Positions 41,708-51,766 of a stretch of DNA of 64,000 nucleotides are shown here, in pieces. Origin of the DNA: an uncultured Atopobium sp. (GTDB taxonomy: Bacteria > Actinomycetota > Coriobacteriia > Coriobacteriales > Atopobiaceae); assembly GCA_938036925.1 (NCBI GenBank), contig CALHVU010000021.1:62001-126000 (forward strand), read 5' to 3'. The notes under the pieces are model-generated. The model had not been told where the DNA came from. It did no database searches and saw nothing but the letters and a program-made list of their open reading frames with translations. The position numbers and the translations under genes were made by a program. Within the stretch, counting starts at the first letter, position 1, and each line of letters begins with the position of its first letter.

Positions 41708-42902
41708 GTTCCTTTTGGGCTTTATCAAGCTTGGCAAAACTTTCCGAGATAGCAGAGGTAATTTGAGAGATTTGCGATGACTCGGTAATGTTTTCAATTA
41801 AAGATGTTGCAGATGCATTGACAAGTGAACTAAGGAGGTCAAAGAAGACTTCTTTGGTTTGCTTTTCTGTTTTAGTGAGTGCCGCAACAACAGGTTGTAA
41901 GTTTGCAGGTGAGCTAATAATGTCACTGAAATAGACTGCTCCGCCTGCCGAGAGGGCGTCAAAGAGCTCATTGGTAAAGTGCTCACGATTAGAGAGGGGG
42001 AGTTCTTTATACCAGTTGCTAAACGCCTCATTAATCTTTTTACATTCCGGCTGGAAGTCGTCAGCAAACTCAAAGGTATTGCGCATGACCTGCCATGAGA
42101 CACCGTCATGCGCCATCATACCTGTCTCGGAGCTTTTTACGATGAGCTTTGGAACAGCAGGATCATCAAAAATCATGCCAACTACACTAAACTCAGGCAA
42201 AATTCTGATGTATTTATCTCCAAGCACCTTGTGGGCTGTGGTGGGAAGAATTTCTGGACACATATTAGGTCCATCGTTACTCCAGACACGATCAATTGTG
42301 CCAAGCAGCTCGTCAGGGCAGACTGTTGCTGCGTATGCCGCAAGGTTGCCACCCTTAGAATGACCGCCAACCATAACGTTTGCACAGGTATTACTGTTTC
42401 CTTCTGCAAGATGCTCACGAATACGCTTCTCAAGGTATAGGGCAGCTGACTTATCAGCGGAAGTAACCTGGAAGCTGAGGTTGAGGTTTTCTCGCCAACC
42501 AACCAGAGTACCGTCTGTTCCTCTAAATGAGACATACATCTGACCAGTAGGTAGGTAAGCGGTAAATGCTGCAAACTGCAGGCTTTTCTCGACATTAATA
42601 CGATCTACATAGCGGCCAAGCTCAATGTTGGCAAAGCGGGGAGCATTGACCAGCGCCTCAAGGAAGGTTCCATCAACGCGAGAAAATCCCGTGATAAGAG
42701 ACGGGTCATCTTTAAGTTTTTTCAGCATTTTTGCGCAGGCGTCACCAAGCTTGATGCGTTTCTCGCTACGTTCAGAAGGCACGACGCCGCCAAATCCCAG
42801 ATATGAAAGGATTGAGAGAATCAGGTTATCAACGTTGTTAAAAGGGTCATTCTCAAACGTCAGATCGCCGCGCCAGTGTAGATAGTCAACGACATTTGCC
42901 AT
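41676..42902 (-). CDS. Mbeg1-like (DUF2974) lipase-fold protein
   Basis: 408 aa. The family opening (VDYLHWRGDLTFENDPFNNVDNLILSILSYL) is followed by an alpha/beta-hydrolase core. The nucleophile elbow is GHSKGGNLAAYAA, and a substrate strand reads YVSFRGTDGTLVGWRENLNLSF. It lacks a signal peptide. The hydrolytic substrate is not known. The C-terminal ~100 residues are helical and polar. AAAGAGG lies before the ATG. Confidence 0.88.
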   Translation of the reverse strand: MANVVDYLHWRGDLTFENDPFNNVDNLILSILSYLGFGGVVPSERSEKRIKLGDACAKMLKKLKDDPSLITGFSRVDGTFLEALVNAPRFANIELGRYVDRINVEKSLQFAAFTAYLPTGQMYVSFRGTDGTLVGWRENLNLSFQVTSADKSAALYLEKRIREHLAEGNSNTCANVMVGGHSKGGNLAAYAATVCPDELLGTIDRVWSNDGPNMCPEILPTTAHKVLGDKYIRILPEFSVVGMIFDDPAVPKLIVKSSETGMMAHDGVSWQVMRNTFEFADDFQPECKKINEAFSNWYKELPLSNREHFTNELFDALSAGGAVYFSDIISSPANLQPVVAALTKTEKQTKEVFFDLLSSLVNASATSLIENITESSQISQITSAISESFAKLDKAQKELRKGSPSSDQ

Positions 42903-42974
42903 GATGCCTCTTTCCTGCTGGTACTTTTCGTATACTAAGCATAGATGAAGTTTGATTGATTTGGGGAGAAGCCC

Positions 42975-44108
42975 GTGGAAAAAGCTACAGTTTCTTCAAA
43001 AGCAACTGCTACTAAGAAGCGCTTTGTTTTTGCAGATGTTCTTACCATTTTGGCAGGCATTGCTGTTGTGATGTTACATACCTCGCTCAACGTTTTTTCT
43101 CTTGCGCACACTAAAACATGGGCCTTCTCTTTAGCTCTGCAAGCTGCATTTATTTACGCCGTACCCATCTTTTTTATGCTGAGTGGCATGAATCTGCTTG
43201 GATATAGAAGTAAATATTCTACAAAGACATTCTTTATGAAGCGTGCAAGAAAGACGCTGATGGCGCTCATTCTTGGCAGCGCAGTGGTGTATCTGATGTA
43301 CGTGCTTTTTCCTACAAAGTTTTGGGGTGCAGAGGAATTTGCTGCAAGCGCTGGTGTTGCTGATTTTGTAAAGCGCTTTCTAACCAATAACGTTAACAGC
43401 ACTCTTTGGTTCATCTATACCATTTTGTATCTGTATCTTTTGACACCTGTGCTTTCTTTGGCAGTTCAAAAGAAAGAGACTCTGCTCTATGTTATGGCGC
43501 TTACGCTCTTTGTGAGCTTTGGATTACCGCTTTTTGAGTTCATTGGCGTTCGTGGTGTTTACTTTGATCAGCTGTTCAGATGGGCCGCCTTTAACAGTGA
43601 TGGTCTTTTCTACTATCTGCTTGGTTATTACGTTAAGACCTATTACGACGAGCTTCCAAAATTTACTAAAAACAATTTAGTGCTTGCTGTAATTTTCTTG
43701 CTTTCATCTGCGGCCATGTTTGGTTGGGGACTTATTGCTAACAACTTTGGAACCCCACTGACGCCAGAAATGACGTATCAGAGCTATCCCATTACTATTA
43801 GAAACTTCCTCTGCTTAGCACAGGCCGCATCTTTGTTCCTGTTTGTGCTGAACCTTGAGCCAAGGCTGCAGGAGCTTTCCGATGGTGCCAAGAAATGCAT
43901 CAGCACGGTATCTGCTGGTGTTTTAGGAGTCTATCTGTTCCAGATTCCGGTTATTAACTTCTTAGGACTAAGACTTGGCCGATTCCCGTACAGCTTGCTT
44001 GGTAACGCTTTTGTACGAGGCATCTTTGTCTTTGTAGTCACAATTGTTGTAGTTATGGTGTTCCAGTGGCTGATGAGACAGGTCAAACAGAAGTTTTCTG
44101 CTAAATAG
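42975..44108 (+). CDS. Membrane acyltransferase, family 3 type
   Basis: 377 aa, about ten membrane helices. GTG start at 42975 with GGGGAG upstream. The N-terminal catalytic region has FADVLTILAGIAVVMLHTS (active His in MLH) and FFMLSGMNLLG, typical of acetyl or succinyl transferases that modify exported glycans such as peptidoglycan, capsule or lipids. The acceptor cannot be determined. It is single, with a terminator at 44146. Confidence 0.87.
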   Translation: MEKATVSSKATATKKRFVFADVLTILAGIAVVMLHTSLNVFSLAHTKTWAFSLALQAAFIYAVPIFFMLSGMNLLGYRSKYSTKTFFMKRARKTLMALILGSAVVYLMYVLFPTKFWGAEEFAASAGVADFVKRFLTNNVNSTLWFIYTILYLYLLTPVLSLAVQKKETLLYVMALTLFVSFGLPLFEFIGVRGVYFDQLFRWAAFNSDGLFYYLLGYYVKTYYDELPKFTKNNLVLAVIFLLSSAAMFGWGLIANNFGTPLTPEMTYQSYPITIRNFLCLAQAASLFLFVLNLEPRLQELSDGAKKCISTVSAGVLGVYLFQIPVINFLGLRLGRFPYSLLGNAFVRGIFVFVVTIVVVMVFQWLMRQVKQKFSAK

Positions 44109-44145
44109 GCGTTTTATTTCATCAGAGAAATTGAGATTCGTTAAT

Positions 44146-44179
44146 AAATAGACCTGCATAAAAATATGCAAGTCTATTT
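44146..44179. terminator. Bidirectional terminator
   Basis: AAATAGAC-C-TGCATA, loop AAAA, TATGCA-A-GTCTATTT: a 15-bp stem with one mismatch between convergent genes. Confidence 0.8.
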
Positions 44180-44202
44180 TGAAGGTTTTGGCTTAGTTTT
44201 GA

Positions 44203-45042
44203 CTAGCGACCAGTGACTAGCGTAAGCGTTGATTCTCCAGAAGCATTTGCCGCACTCACGTCAACGTCAATGACGCCTGGTAGATTGCTTGCAATTTCTA
44301 CAATTTGAGACACGCTAACTTCATTAGAGAGTTTTCCGTTTGCGCGTTGCTCAAAGAGAGCGCCTGCAAGTACACCACGCATATGTTTTGCGTTATGCGA
44401 TACAACACTGCGCTTTCCCGTAAGCAAATCTTCTCGCTGAACAACAACTTGCAACAGCTCACAAGGATGCTTTGCCGAAGGCGTCCACATCTTTCTGTAT
44501 TCACCCGAGCGACAATCTACAACTATTTGATCTTTTAGGGCGACGTTTAACAGGGGATTAAGCTGCTTTTTCCAGTAAGTTGCAACGGTACCAACGGTGG
44601 GCAACTTGATTGAGGCAGAAAGTCTATAGTTGGGGAGAAGATCATGCGGCCTCACAACGCCCCAGAGACCAGAGAAAATCATGATTTCTGAGTTGAGGAT
44701 ATCTGCTGGTAATGCAACCGTTTTCTGCGTGTTTTCTAACGTAACGTTTTCAAGTGTCTGGTTGAATTTTGCAGCCTCAAATAGCACGCCGGTATAGAGG
44801 TTGAGTGCGGTTGTGGTTGGAGCTTCATAGACGTCCAGGTTGTCGGCTATGTCTCCGACGGTGTTCGGACCAATTTTAAGCACCTGAGCTGCGTCTGCAT
44901 GAGAACAAACCTGCTGTAGGTCTTTGATAAGTTCTTCTCGACAGCTGGTAAGCTCAGAGCCAAACAAAAGCGATGAGAGATCAAGAGAAGGACCCGAGGT
45001 GGGGGCGGTTTTTCCTGACGATGGTGGAAGCAAAATAATCAT
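44203..45042 (-). CDS. yaaA: Peroxide stress protein YaaA (UPF0246)
   Basis: 279 aa. The family opening MIILLPPSSGKTAP is followed by LYTGVLFEAA, FSGLWGVVRPHDLLPNYRLSASIKLP and a helix-hairpin-helix-like core. E. coli YaaA lowers free iron during peroxide stress and binds DNA. AAAGGA lies before the ATG at 45042. Together with the superoxide reductase at 12730 it fits an anaerobe that meets oxygen. Confidence 0.92.
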   Translation of the reverse strand: MIILLPPSSGKTAPTSGPSLDLSSLLFGSELTSCREELIKDLQQVCSHADAAQVLKIGPNTVGDIADNLDVYEAPTTTALNLYTGVLFEAAKFNQTLENVTLENTQKTVALPADILNSEIMIFSGLWGVVRPHDLLPNYRLSASIKLPTVGTVATYWKKQLNPLLNVALKDQIVVDCRSGEYRKMWTPSAKHPCELLQVVVQREDLLTGKRSVVSHNAKHMRGVLAGALFEQRANGKLSNEVSVSQIVEIASNLPGVIDVDVSAANASGESTLTLVTGR

Positions 45043-45148
45043 GAAAATCCTTTTGATACGGGATTTTTAGTTGTTGTTTAGTTTGATTCTAATTTATGTC
45101 CGGTGTGCGTGGTAACTTTAGAAGTAAGAAAAATCGGAGAGGTGACGT

Positions 45149-48100
45149 ATGGGCTTGCTTCTGTACAAACAACAAACAGGTGCTTTCTTATCAAACTCTA
45201 TTCAAGAGCAGCTAAGGGCTTCACGTGAGAGGTGGGGGTCTGCTCAGCTTATAGTGCCTTCTTCCGATACTGTGTTGTTAGTTAAGAGGCAGCTTGGAGC
45301 CATCCAAGAGCTCTCTGTTGGCGTGAATGTTTCAACTTTTGATGAGTGGATGCGCGATCAATGGAAGCTGTATGGAAGTTCTGATCGTCTGCTTTCAAAT
45401 ACGCTTCGAAAGGTATTTTTCCAGCAGATTTTGGATGGAACGTCTGCTGATGAGCTAGACACTTTAACTACTAGCAAGGGTACCGTGGAGCTTCTTTCTA
45501 AGCTTTCTCCAGAGTATCTTACCGAACTTGATCAGATTACGACCTCCGGTCAACTTTCTGCCGGTCAGATGAGTGCATGTAAGGTGCTAGAGCGCTACAA
45601 GATGCTGCTTGAAGAAAAGTCTTACGTTGAGGTGTGTCAGTGTCTGGATTACCTGCTGCAGTCCATCCCAACGCAAGGACCTGCACTGATTTTCTCGCGA
45701 GTTGAAGATCTTTCTGAGGCGCGTCTTAAGTTTGTGCGCAGGCTGTCGCAGAAGCGGGATGTGGTGTTTTCTCTCTACGTGCCCGAAGGACCTGCGGGTT
45801 ACGCGGCAGAGCAGCAGCTGGAGTTGGTCGGCGGCCCGGGATGCGATTGTCGTGTGGATGCGGGGCTTGCGCCAGCCGCAAAAAGTCAAGAGCTCACCGA
45901 TCTTCTCGCCAGGGTGTTCAGGGCCAGGGAGGGCAATGAGGTTACGCCGAGCGGTGCAGTAATGTTTTTGTCGCCGCTGGGTCAGCATGCCGAGGCAGAG
46001 TCTATAAGCTGGTATATCTCTCAGCGCGTTGAGTCTGGTAGCAAGAGCTTTGTGGTATACACCTCAAATCCGCAAAAGGTTTGGGACGCACTCTCGCAGA
46101 AGCTTGCGGCTAAGGGGATTGCTGCTCACTATAAGCGCTCGGTGCGCATTCAAGACTCTCTTGCAGGACGTGCATTTGCTAGTTTGATTGATGCGTACGT
46201 CACGCTCAATGAACGTGCAGAGCTCGAGAAAAACATTGACTATCAGGCCTCTGAGCACCAGATGGGTGATATGTCGTGGTGGCCTCCACGCACGCTCACG
46301 GACTATTTGATTTCTCCTATTTCAGGCATAAGTGTTGAGCGCGCATGGATGCTGGATAAGAGTTGGCGTGGTAACAGAACGTTGTATGCCACCAGAGTGC
46401 TTGAGACGCTTTCTAAGGCAGCTATGAGCTCACGACTGTGTGCAGAGACCATCAAGAGTCTTGAGCTGGGCAGAATTGGTTCTGCAGCTCAGCGCATAAT
46501 CGAATACCTTTCCGCAGAAGCATCCGATGAGCAGTCAGGGGCTGCTCAGTCTAAAGAGACACTTCTTCAAAACCAAGAGTCGCTTAAGGTAATGAGCAAG
46601 ATTGTTTCTTCTGCACAGGAGCTTCATGAGGCAGGATTAAAGCTCACTCCTCAGACACTCAAATCATTTATTGACCTTTGCAAAGATCAGTCGGTCATGA
46701 TGCCTGTTTCTAATGGTATTAAGTCTGATATTCAGGTGCTAATCGCCCCTGTAAGCCAAGCTCATTCTTTTGAGCCACATATGTTTGATACCGTCATTTT
46801 CCAGGGTATGGATACGCTGAATTTTGGTGTTAAAGCATCCGATGGTGCACTGCAAGAGTTTGTTCGACATGCCAGTAAAACACCAAGGGTATCAGAGTTT
46901 GCACGGTACCAAAGAGATTTTTATACGGCACTTACAACCGCTTCTACCAGCGTTGCATTTGAAAAAGTAGAGCAAAAAGATGTCTTTAATGCAGTGGCTC
47001 TCAGTGAAGTCAAAGCATGCTATCCAAAAGACTACGCAAAGAAGACGGGACTTGTGCGCGGAGAAGAAGAGGTGCTGGTAAATCTGTTACCTCAAGCTTT
47101 AAATCCAGAACGTGTTGCAGAACTTCCAACAATCGAATCTGGTGAGATTGACCCGAAGCTCAAAAACATTGTGGTACTTCCACGTCATTTGACGAGGGAG
47201 ACCCTTGAGCAGGAACTGCAGGGTCTTATTGAGGTCTCGCGAGAAGGGCTACCACTTCTTTCCGCTTCTCAGATTGAGACGTATCTTGAATGTCCCTACA
47301 AATGGTTTACGCAACGTCGCATTAAGATTTCTCAGGTAGACACTGAGTTTGCTCCAATGCAGATGGGTACTTTTATCCATCGTGTTTTGGAGCTAACACA
47401 CGCAACACTTTTAGCTGAAGCACTTGGTTGTGATGTAGCTGATGTTGATTTAGCGGTTGAATCTGCGCTTTTACAAGACATTCCTGGCTCAAGGATTACA
47501 TCTGATAACTTAGATCATGCAAAGCAAGTGTTAGATACCTGTTTTGCCCAGGTATGGGATGAGCAGTTCAATAACATTAACCGAGCATCTTCAAATGAGC
47601 TTATTCCGCATAGCATTCAGGAAAGAAAACAGGTTGAGAATATACGAGAAGATCTCAAGGATCTTCTCGAGTTTGAAGCTTCGCATTTTATTGGCTATCA
47701 ACCCAGATTCTTTGAACTTCGTTTTGGTAGAGAAGAAAACGTTGTTGAGTATGCAGGAGCTCAATTCACAGGCTCGATTGACCGCGTAGATATAAACGCT
47801 CATGGTCAGGCACTTATTATTGACTATAAGCATAAGGGCACAAATGACTTAAAGGCTTATTCTGCAAAGCTAAGTTTGGATAGTGAGCTCTCAAAAGAGA
47901 TTCTGCCAAGGCATGTACAGTCTGCAATATATGCTCAGATTATGAGAAAACAGCTCACCAAGTACAAGCTTGAGCCAGTTGCTGCAATTTATCTGGGCAC
48001 CAAAGAGCAAAAAGATAAGCCTTCATTTGCTCTTGCAGGCATGGCAACAGAAGCGGCAACAGAACATATCTGGAATATACATCCAGAAGATAAAAAGCTC

Positions 48101-48283
48101 AGGGACCAGGCAGTTATGGTTGTGTCTCAAAACTCAGCGGAGTTTGCAGACTACTTGGACGCTTGGGAGAATTTAATTGCTCAGAAGGTTCAAGCCATGC
48201 TTTCTGGAGATGTTCGAGCCAATCCTTGCGATAAGGATGCATGTAGGTATTGTCCAGTAAAACTGTGTGACAAGAGGAGGTAA
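45149..48283 (+). CDS. addB: AddB/RexB-type subunit of helicase-nuclease
   Basis: 1044 aa. With AddA it resects double-strand breaks up to a Chi site. The N-terminal helicase-like half has lost Walker A (VPSSDTVLLVKRQL at the expected place), as in RexB. The C-terminal nuclease domain has LLSASQIETYLECPYKWF, SIDRVD...ALIIDYKHKG (PD-D/ExK catalytic residues) and a final Cys cluster CDKDACRYCPVKLC. With the earlier Cys (~716) this should hold a 4Fe-4S cluster. GGAGAGG lies before the ATG. The GAGGAGG at its end is the ribosome site for addA. Confidence 0.9.
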   Translation: MGLLLYKQQTGAFLSNSIQEQLRASRERWGSAQLIVPSSDTVLLVKRQLGAIQELSVGVNVSTFDEWMRDQWKLYGSSDRLLSNTLRKVFFQQILDGTSADELDTLTTSKGTVELLSKLSPEYLTELDQITTSGQLSAGQMSACKVLERYKMLLEEKSYVEVCQCLDYLLQSIPTQGPALIFSRVEDLSEARLKFVRRLSQKRDVVFSLYVPEGPAGYAAEQQLELVGGPGCDCRVDAGLAPAAKSQELTDLLARVFRAREGNEVTPSGAVMFLSPLGQHAEAESISWYISQRVESGSKSFVVYTSNPQKVWDALSQKLAAKGIAAHYKRSVRIQDSLAGRAFASLIDAYVTLNERAELEKNIDYQASEHQMGDMSWWPPRTLTDYLISPISGISVERAWMLDKSWRGNRTLYATRVLETLSKAAMSSRLCAETIKSLELGRIGSAAQRIIEYLSAEASDEQSGAAQSKETLLQNQESLKVMSKIVSSAQELHEAGLKLTPQTLKSFIDLCKDQSVMMPVSNGIKSDIQVLIAPVSQAHSFEPHMFDTVIFQGMDTLNFGVKASDGALQEFVRHASKTPRVSEFARYQRDFYTALTTASTSVAFEKVEQKDVFNAVALSEVKACYPKDYAKKTGLVRGEEEVLVNLLPQALNPERVAELPTIESGEIDPKLKNIVVLPRHLTRETLEQELQGLIEVSREGLPLLSASQIETYLECPYKWFTQRRIKISQVDTEFAPMQMGTFIHRVLELTHATLLAEALGCDVADVDLAVESALLQDIPGSRITSDNLDHAKQVLDTCFAQVWDEQFNNINRASSNELIPHSIQERKQVENIREDLKDLLEFEASHFIGYQPRFFELRFGREENVVEYAGAQFTGSIDRVDINAHGQALIIDYKHKGTNDLKAYSAKLSLDSELSKEILPRHVQSAIYAQIMRKQLTKYKLEPVAAIYLGTKEQKDKPSFALAGMATEAATEHIWNIHPEDKKLRDQAVMVVSQNSAEFADYLDAWENLIAQKVQAMLSGDVRANPCDKDACRYCPVKLCDKRR

Positions 48284-48289
48284 GCTACT

Positions 48290-51200
48290 ATGGCTGATAC
48301 ACGTTATACGCCCGGTCAAGAGAAGACCATCAAGACGCTTGATAAGCCTCTTTTTGTTGCAGCAGGTGCTGGTTCAGGAAAAACTTTTACGCTTACACAG
48401 AGAATTGTGTGGGCTTTAAAAGAAGGTTCGGGAGCTGACGGAAAGCCGTACCTGAGTAGTCTTGACCAGGCATTGATTATTACGTTTACCAATGCCGCGG
48501 CTACAGAAATTAAGGAACGCGTTAGGGAAGCTTTAGAAAAAGAAGGCCTTCATAGCGCTGCGTTGCAGGTTGATGATGCGTGGATTAGTACTATCCACGG
48601 TATGTGCAGCAGAATCTTAAAGATTCATGCACTTGATCTGGGTCTTGATCCTGAGTTCGAAATTATTAACGACATGACTAGAAATCAGCTGGTCAATATA
48701 TCTATTGAAGAAGTACTCAGAGAGCTTTCTCAAGATGAAAGCTATGCAGAGTTTCTCTCAACCTATGCAGGGAACAGAGATGCACTGAAGTCTCGTATTG
48801 AAACGCTGATTTCGTACGCTCAGTCATCTCCTGTAGGAATGGATGCTATTTCGTTTGTAGGGGATAGCTCTGACCTGGAAGTTCTAAAAGCGGAGCTTGA
48901 AGACCTTGACGCTGCGCTTGAAGCGCTAAGGGTTGCAATTGCTGCCACAAAACCAGATGAAGCAGAACAGCTACAAAATGTTCAATCTGAGCTTTCAAGT
49001 AAATTGCAGCAACACTTGGTTCTCTCGCTCACTGATTTTGACCAGGCGTTTTGGGAGGCTCTGGGAAAAGCCGTTAAGGCCGTCCGTTCCTCAAAAGAAA
49101 TAAAAATTGTAAAAGATGAAGCTGCGTATCAGCTTAAAGTCTGTAGCTCTTTATTTGGACTTATTCAGGACACGTCTGAGGGTCAGTGTCTGAAAGATGT
49201 TACTGAGCAGGTCTACAAGCTCTTTAAACAGAAGAAACTTGCTGTTGGTGGCCTTGATAACGATGACCTTTTGCATCTAACGGCAAAGGTATTCGAAGAG
49301 CATCCAGAGATTGCAGCTGTTTACACGGATAAATTCAAGCTTGTAATGGTTGATGAGTTCCAAGATACGGACCAGCAACAGGTGCAGATGATTAAGAGTC
49401 TCTCAGGTAAAGATGCTCAATATCTCACCACAGTTGGTGATGCGCAGCAGTCAATCTATCGATTCCGCGGTGCTGATGTTGATGTGTTCTTTAGACGTCA
49501 AGCAGAGGTTTCAGAAGATTTGCAACCCCGTCTTGTAGATAATTTCCGCAGTCACAACGAAATATTGCGATTTGTCGCAAAGGTTTGCAGCGCTGACGGC
49601 ATGATACCTAACTTTATGGATTTGTCTGCTGGGCGAGAAGAACCTGCAACTCCGTTCATTGCTCATTCGCCTCGCGTATATTTTGAAGTCACAAAATTTG
49701 AAAAGTCAGGAAATTCTAAGCCGGGCGATGACGTCACAAGAAACCAGCTTGTTGCGTATCAACTTGCGGACAGAATCAACACGCTTATGCAGGATGAGAA
49801 GATCCAAGCAAAAGATGTTGCAATTTTGATGAAATCAGTTAAAAAGGCACAGCCCTATATTGAGGCACTTCGTACCTTTGGAATTGAAAGCGTGGTCTCT
49901 GGAGCTTCAACGTTTGGCGAGCAGCCTGAGGTTGAACTGATTGGCAGCCTTTTACAAACACTCGCAAATATGTATGACTCGTACGAGGGACTGTTTCCTG
50001 TACTCTCGAGCGAGATATTTAGTCTTGATGCATCTGATTTGCTTCTCCTGGGCACTAATTTTGGAGAAAATGGCCAGAAGATTACCAATAGAGATATTGC
50101 AGAGTCAGTGGTAAATGACACATGTAATCCACCTTTTGAGATAAGTCCAAAGCTTAAAAATGCTTTAGAGGTGTTGGGTAATGCTCGTAGCTCACTTTCA
50201 AACAAGAGAGTTTCAGACGTTATTAAAAAGGTAGTTCTTGATGCCGGATGGATTTCTCGCCTTCAAAAGATGGGAAATGAGGGACAGTCAAAGATTGCAA
50301 ATATCTTTGCGGCTCTCGAGCAGATTGATAGTTTGCAAACAGACCTAAGCGTTGGCGTTGCTTCTGTTGCAAGAACATTTAGTCAGTGGTGTAGCACTGC
50401 CAAGGAATCTCCAAAAGTGCTTCATTGCAGCACTCAAAATGCAGTTACCTTTATGACTATTCACGCTTCTAAGGGATTGGAATTTCCTGTCGTTGCTGTT
50501 GTAGGAGCTGTATCTGACTCTAAGTCAGGCGCCGGCAGTAAACCATTTCTGCATGTTAGAAAAGACGATTCGTATCAGATTGTATTCTCAAGCAGTTCTA
50601 AAAAACTTCATGAATTGTATGACGGCTGTCATGAGGTTCCTACAAGCCTTGATGAGTGTAAGAACCTTCTTGAGTGGAGAATGTTCCTGGAAACACAAGA
50701 GAATGAGTTTGATGAGCAGGAGCAGAATCGCCGTCTGTATGTTGCTTTAACGCGCGCTCGCGAAGCAGTCATTCTTACTTCAACTATCGACCTTACTAAA
50801 GAGGGAATTAGTCCTCGTTATACACGCAAGATAACAGATGCCTTGTTTGAAGAGCCGCCACTTTCTGCTGGTGAGCATCAGTTTGAATATGGTGGAAATC
50901 TTGCTGGTTGCATGCGCGTGGTTCAGGGTTCTGGCAAGAAAGATGAGCCGATTCAGGTTGAAGGTTTAGAGTTGGTTGAACCTTTTGGTGGTAAGCCTAA
51001 ACCTTCTGATAGCAACCCAAGTGAAGAGAAAAACCCTCAAGCTGAAGAAACGTTTGACCTCTATGAGAAGGTTCATCTGAGCGTTACGCCAGAAGCTGCA
51101 TATGACCAGAGAAAAGGTTTCTTTAGTTATTCTTCTGCTCACCAACAAATGGCAGAGAACTTTAAGGGCGAGAATAGCCCTCAACCAGCGGCTGAGACTT

Positions 51201-51754
51201 CCGTTGTTTTGCCTGGCACATTGGCTGACGATGGAGTAAACCCAACCAACCTGGGCTCAGCCTTCCACGAGCTTGCTCAGATTATGGTTGAGACTCAGTC
51301 TAAGGTTGATGAACAAACTATTGATAGATTGTGCTTGAAGAATAGCGTTCCTCAGCGCGCGGTATCCAGAGTCAAACAAGCACTTGAACTTTGGAGTAAC
51401 TCTGAAATAAGGCAAGAAGCTTTAGCTCATGATGTGGTTATTGCGGAGTCTCCCTTTACGCTACAGGTTGATTCTAAATATGGGAACTATGTAGAAGGAG
51501 CCATCGATCTTCTCGCTTATAATAAGGGAAGCAAAGATGCGCTGGTAGTTGACTATAAAACAGGCGATAAGGGCCTTAGTGCAACTCAGATTTATGAGCA
51601 TCATCAGATGCAGGCAAACTTCTATGCCTACGTCTTGATGCAGCACGGATTCACTAAGGTTGAGTGCGCATTTGTTTGTGTTGAGGTTGAAGAAGCTGGT
51701 CAGCCACACGTTGCTCGTTACACGTTTGATGTAAACCATCAACCACGGCTTTAA
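48290..51754 (+). CDS. addA: AddA helicase-nuclease subunit
   Basis: 1154 aa UvrD-type 3'-5' helicase with C-terminal nuclease. Q-motif YTPGQEKTI, Walker A AAGAGSGKT (~residue 30), motif Ia TFTNAAATEIKERV, motif II VDEFQDTD, motif III GDAQQSIYRFRGAD, motif V TIHASKGLEFP, motif VI RRLYVALTRARE. The nuclease core EGAIDLL...ALVVDYKTGDKG is at ~1070-1100. It begins 7 nt after addB. This is the only recombination end-processing enzyme seen in the window. Confidence 0.95.
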   Translation: MADTRYTPGQEKTIKTLDKPLFVAAGAGSGKTFTLTQRIVWALKEGSGADGKPYLSSLDQALIITFTNAAATEIKERVREALEKEGLHSAALQVDDAWISTIHGMCSRILKIHALDLGLDPEFEIINDMTRNQLVNISIEEVLRELSQDESYAEFLSTYAGNRDALKSRIETLISYAQSSPVGMDAISFVGDSSDLEVLKAELEDLDAALEALRVAIAATKPDEAEQLQNVQSELSSKLQQHLVLSLTDFDQAFWEALGKAVKAVRSSKEIKIVKDEAAYQLKVCSSLFGLIQDTSEGQCLKDVTEQVYKLFKQKKLAVGGLDNDDLLHLTAKVFEEHPEIAAVYTDKFKLVMVDEFQDTDQQQVQMIKSLSGKDAQYLTTVGDAQQSIYRFRGADVDVFFRRQAEVSEDLQPRLVDNFRSHNEILRFVAKVCSADGMIPNFMDLSAGREEPATPFIAHSPRVYFEVTKFEKSGNSKPGDDVTRNQLVAYQLADRINTLMQDEKIQAKDVAILMKSVKKAQPYIEALRTFGIESVVSGASTFGEQPEVELIGSLLQTLANMYDSYEGLFPVLSSEIFSLDASDLLLLGTNFGENGQKITNRDIAESVVNDTCNPPFEISPKLKNALEVLGNARSSLSNKRVSDVIKKVVLDAGWISRLQKMGNEGQSKIANIFAALEQIDSLQTDLSVGVASVARTFSQWCSTAKESPKVLHCSTQNAVTFMTIHASKGLEFPVVAVVGAVSDSKSGAGSKPFLHVRKDDSYQIVFSSSSKKLHELYDGCHEVPTSLDECKNLLEWRMFLETQENEFDEQEQNRRLYVALTRAREAVILTSTIDLTKEGISPRYTRKITDALFEEPPLSAGEHQFEYGGNLAGCMRVVQGSGKKDEPIQVEGLELVEPFGGKPKPSDSNPSEEKNPQAEETFDLYEKVHLSVTPEAAYDQRKGFFSYSSAHQQMAENFKGENSPQPAAETSVVLPGTLADDGVNPTNLGSAFHELAQIMVETQSKVDEQTIDRLCLKNSVPQRAVSRVKQALELWSNSEIRQEALAHDVVIAESPFTLQVDSKYGNYVEGAIDLLAYNKGSKDALVVDYKTGDKGLSATQIYEHHQMQANFYAYVLMQHGFTKVECAFVCVEVEEAGQPHVARYTFDVNHQPRL

Positions 51755-51766
51755 GGAGGCAAGAAC

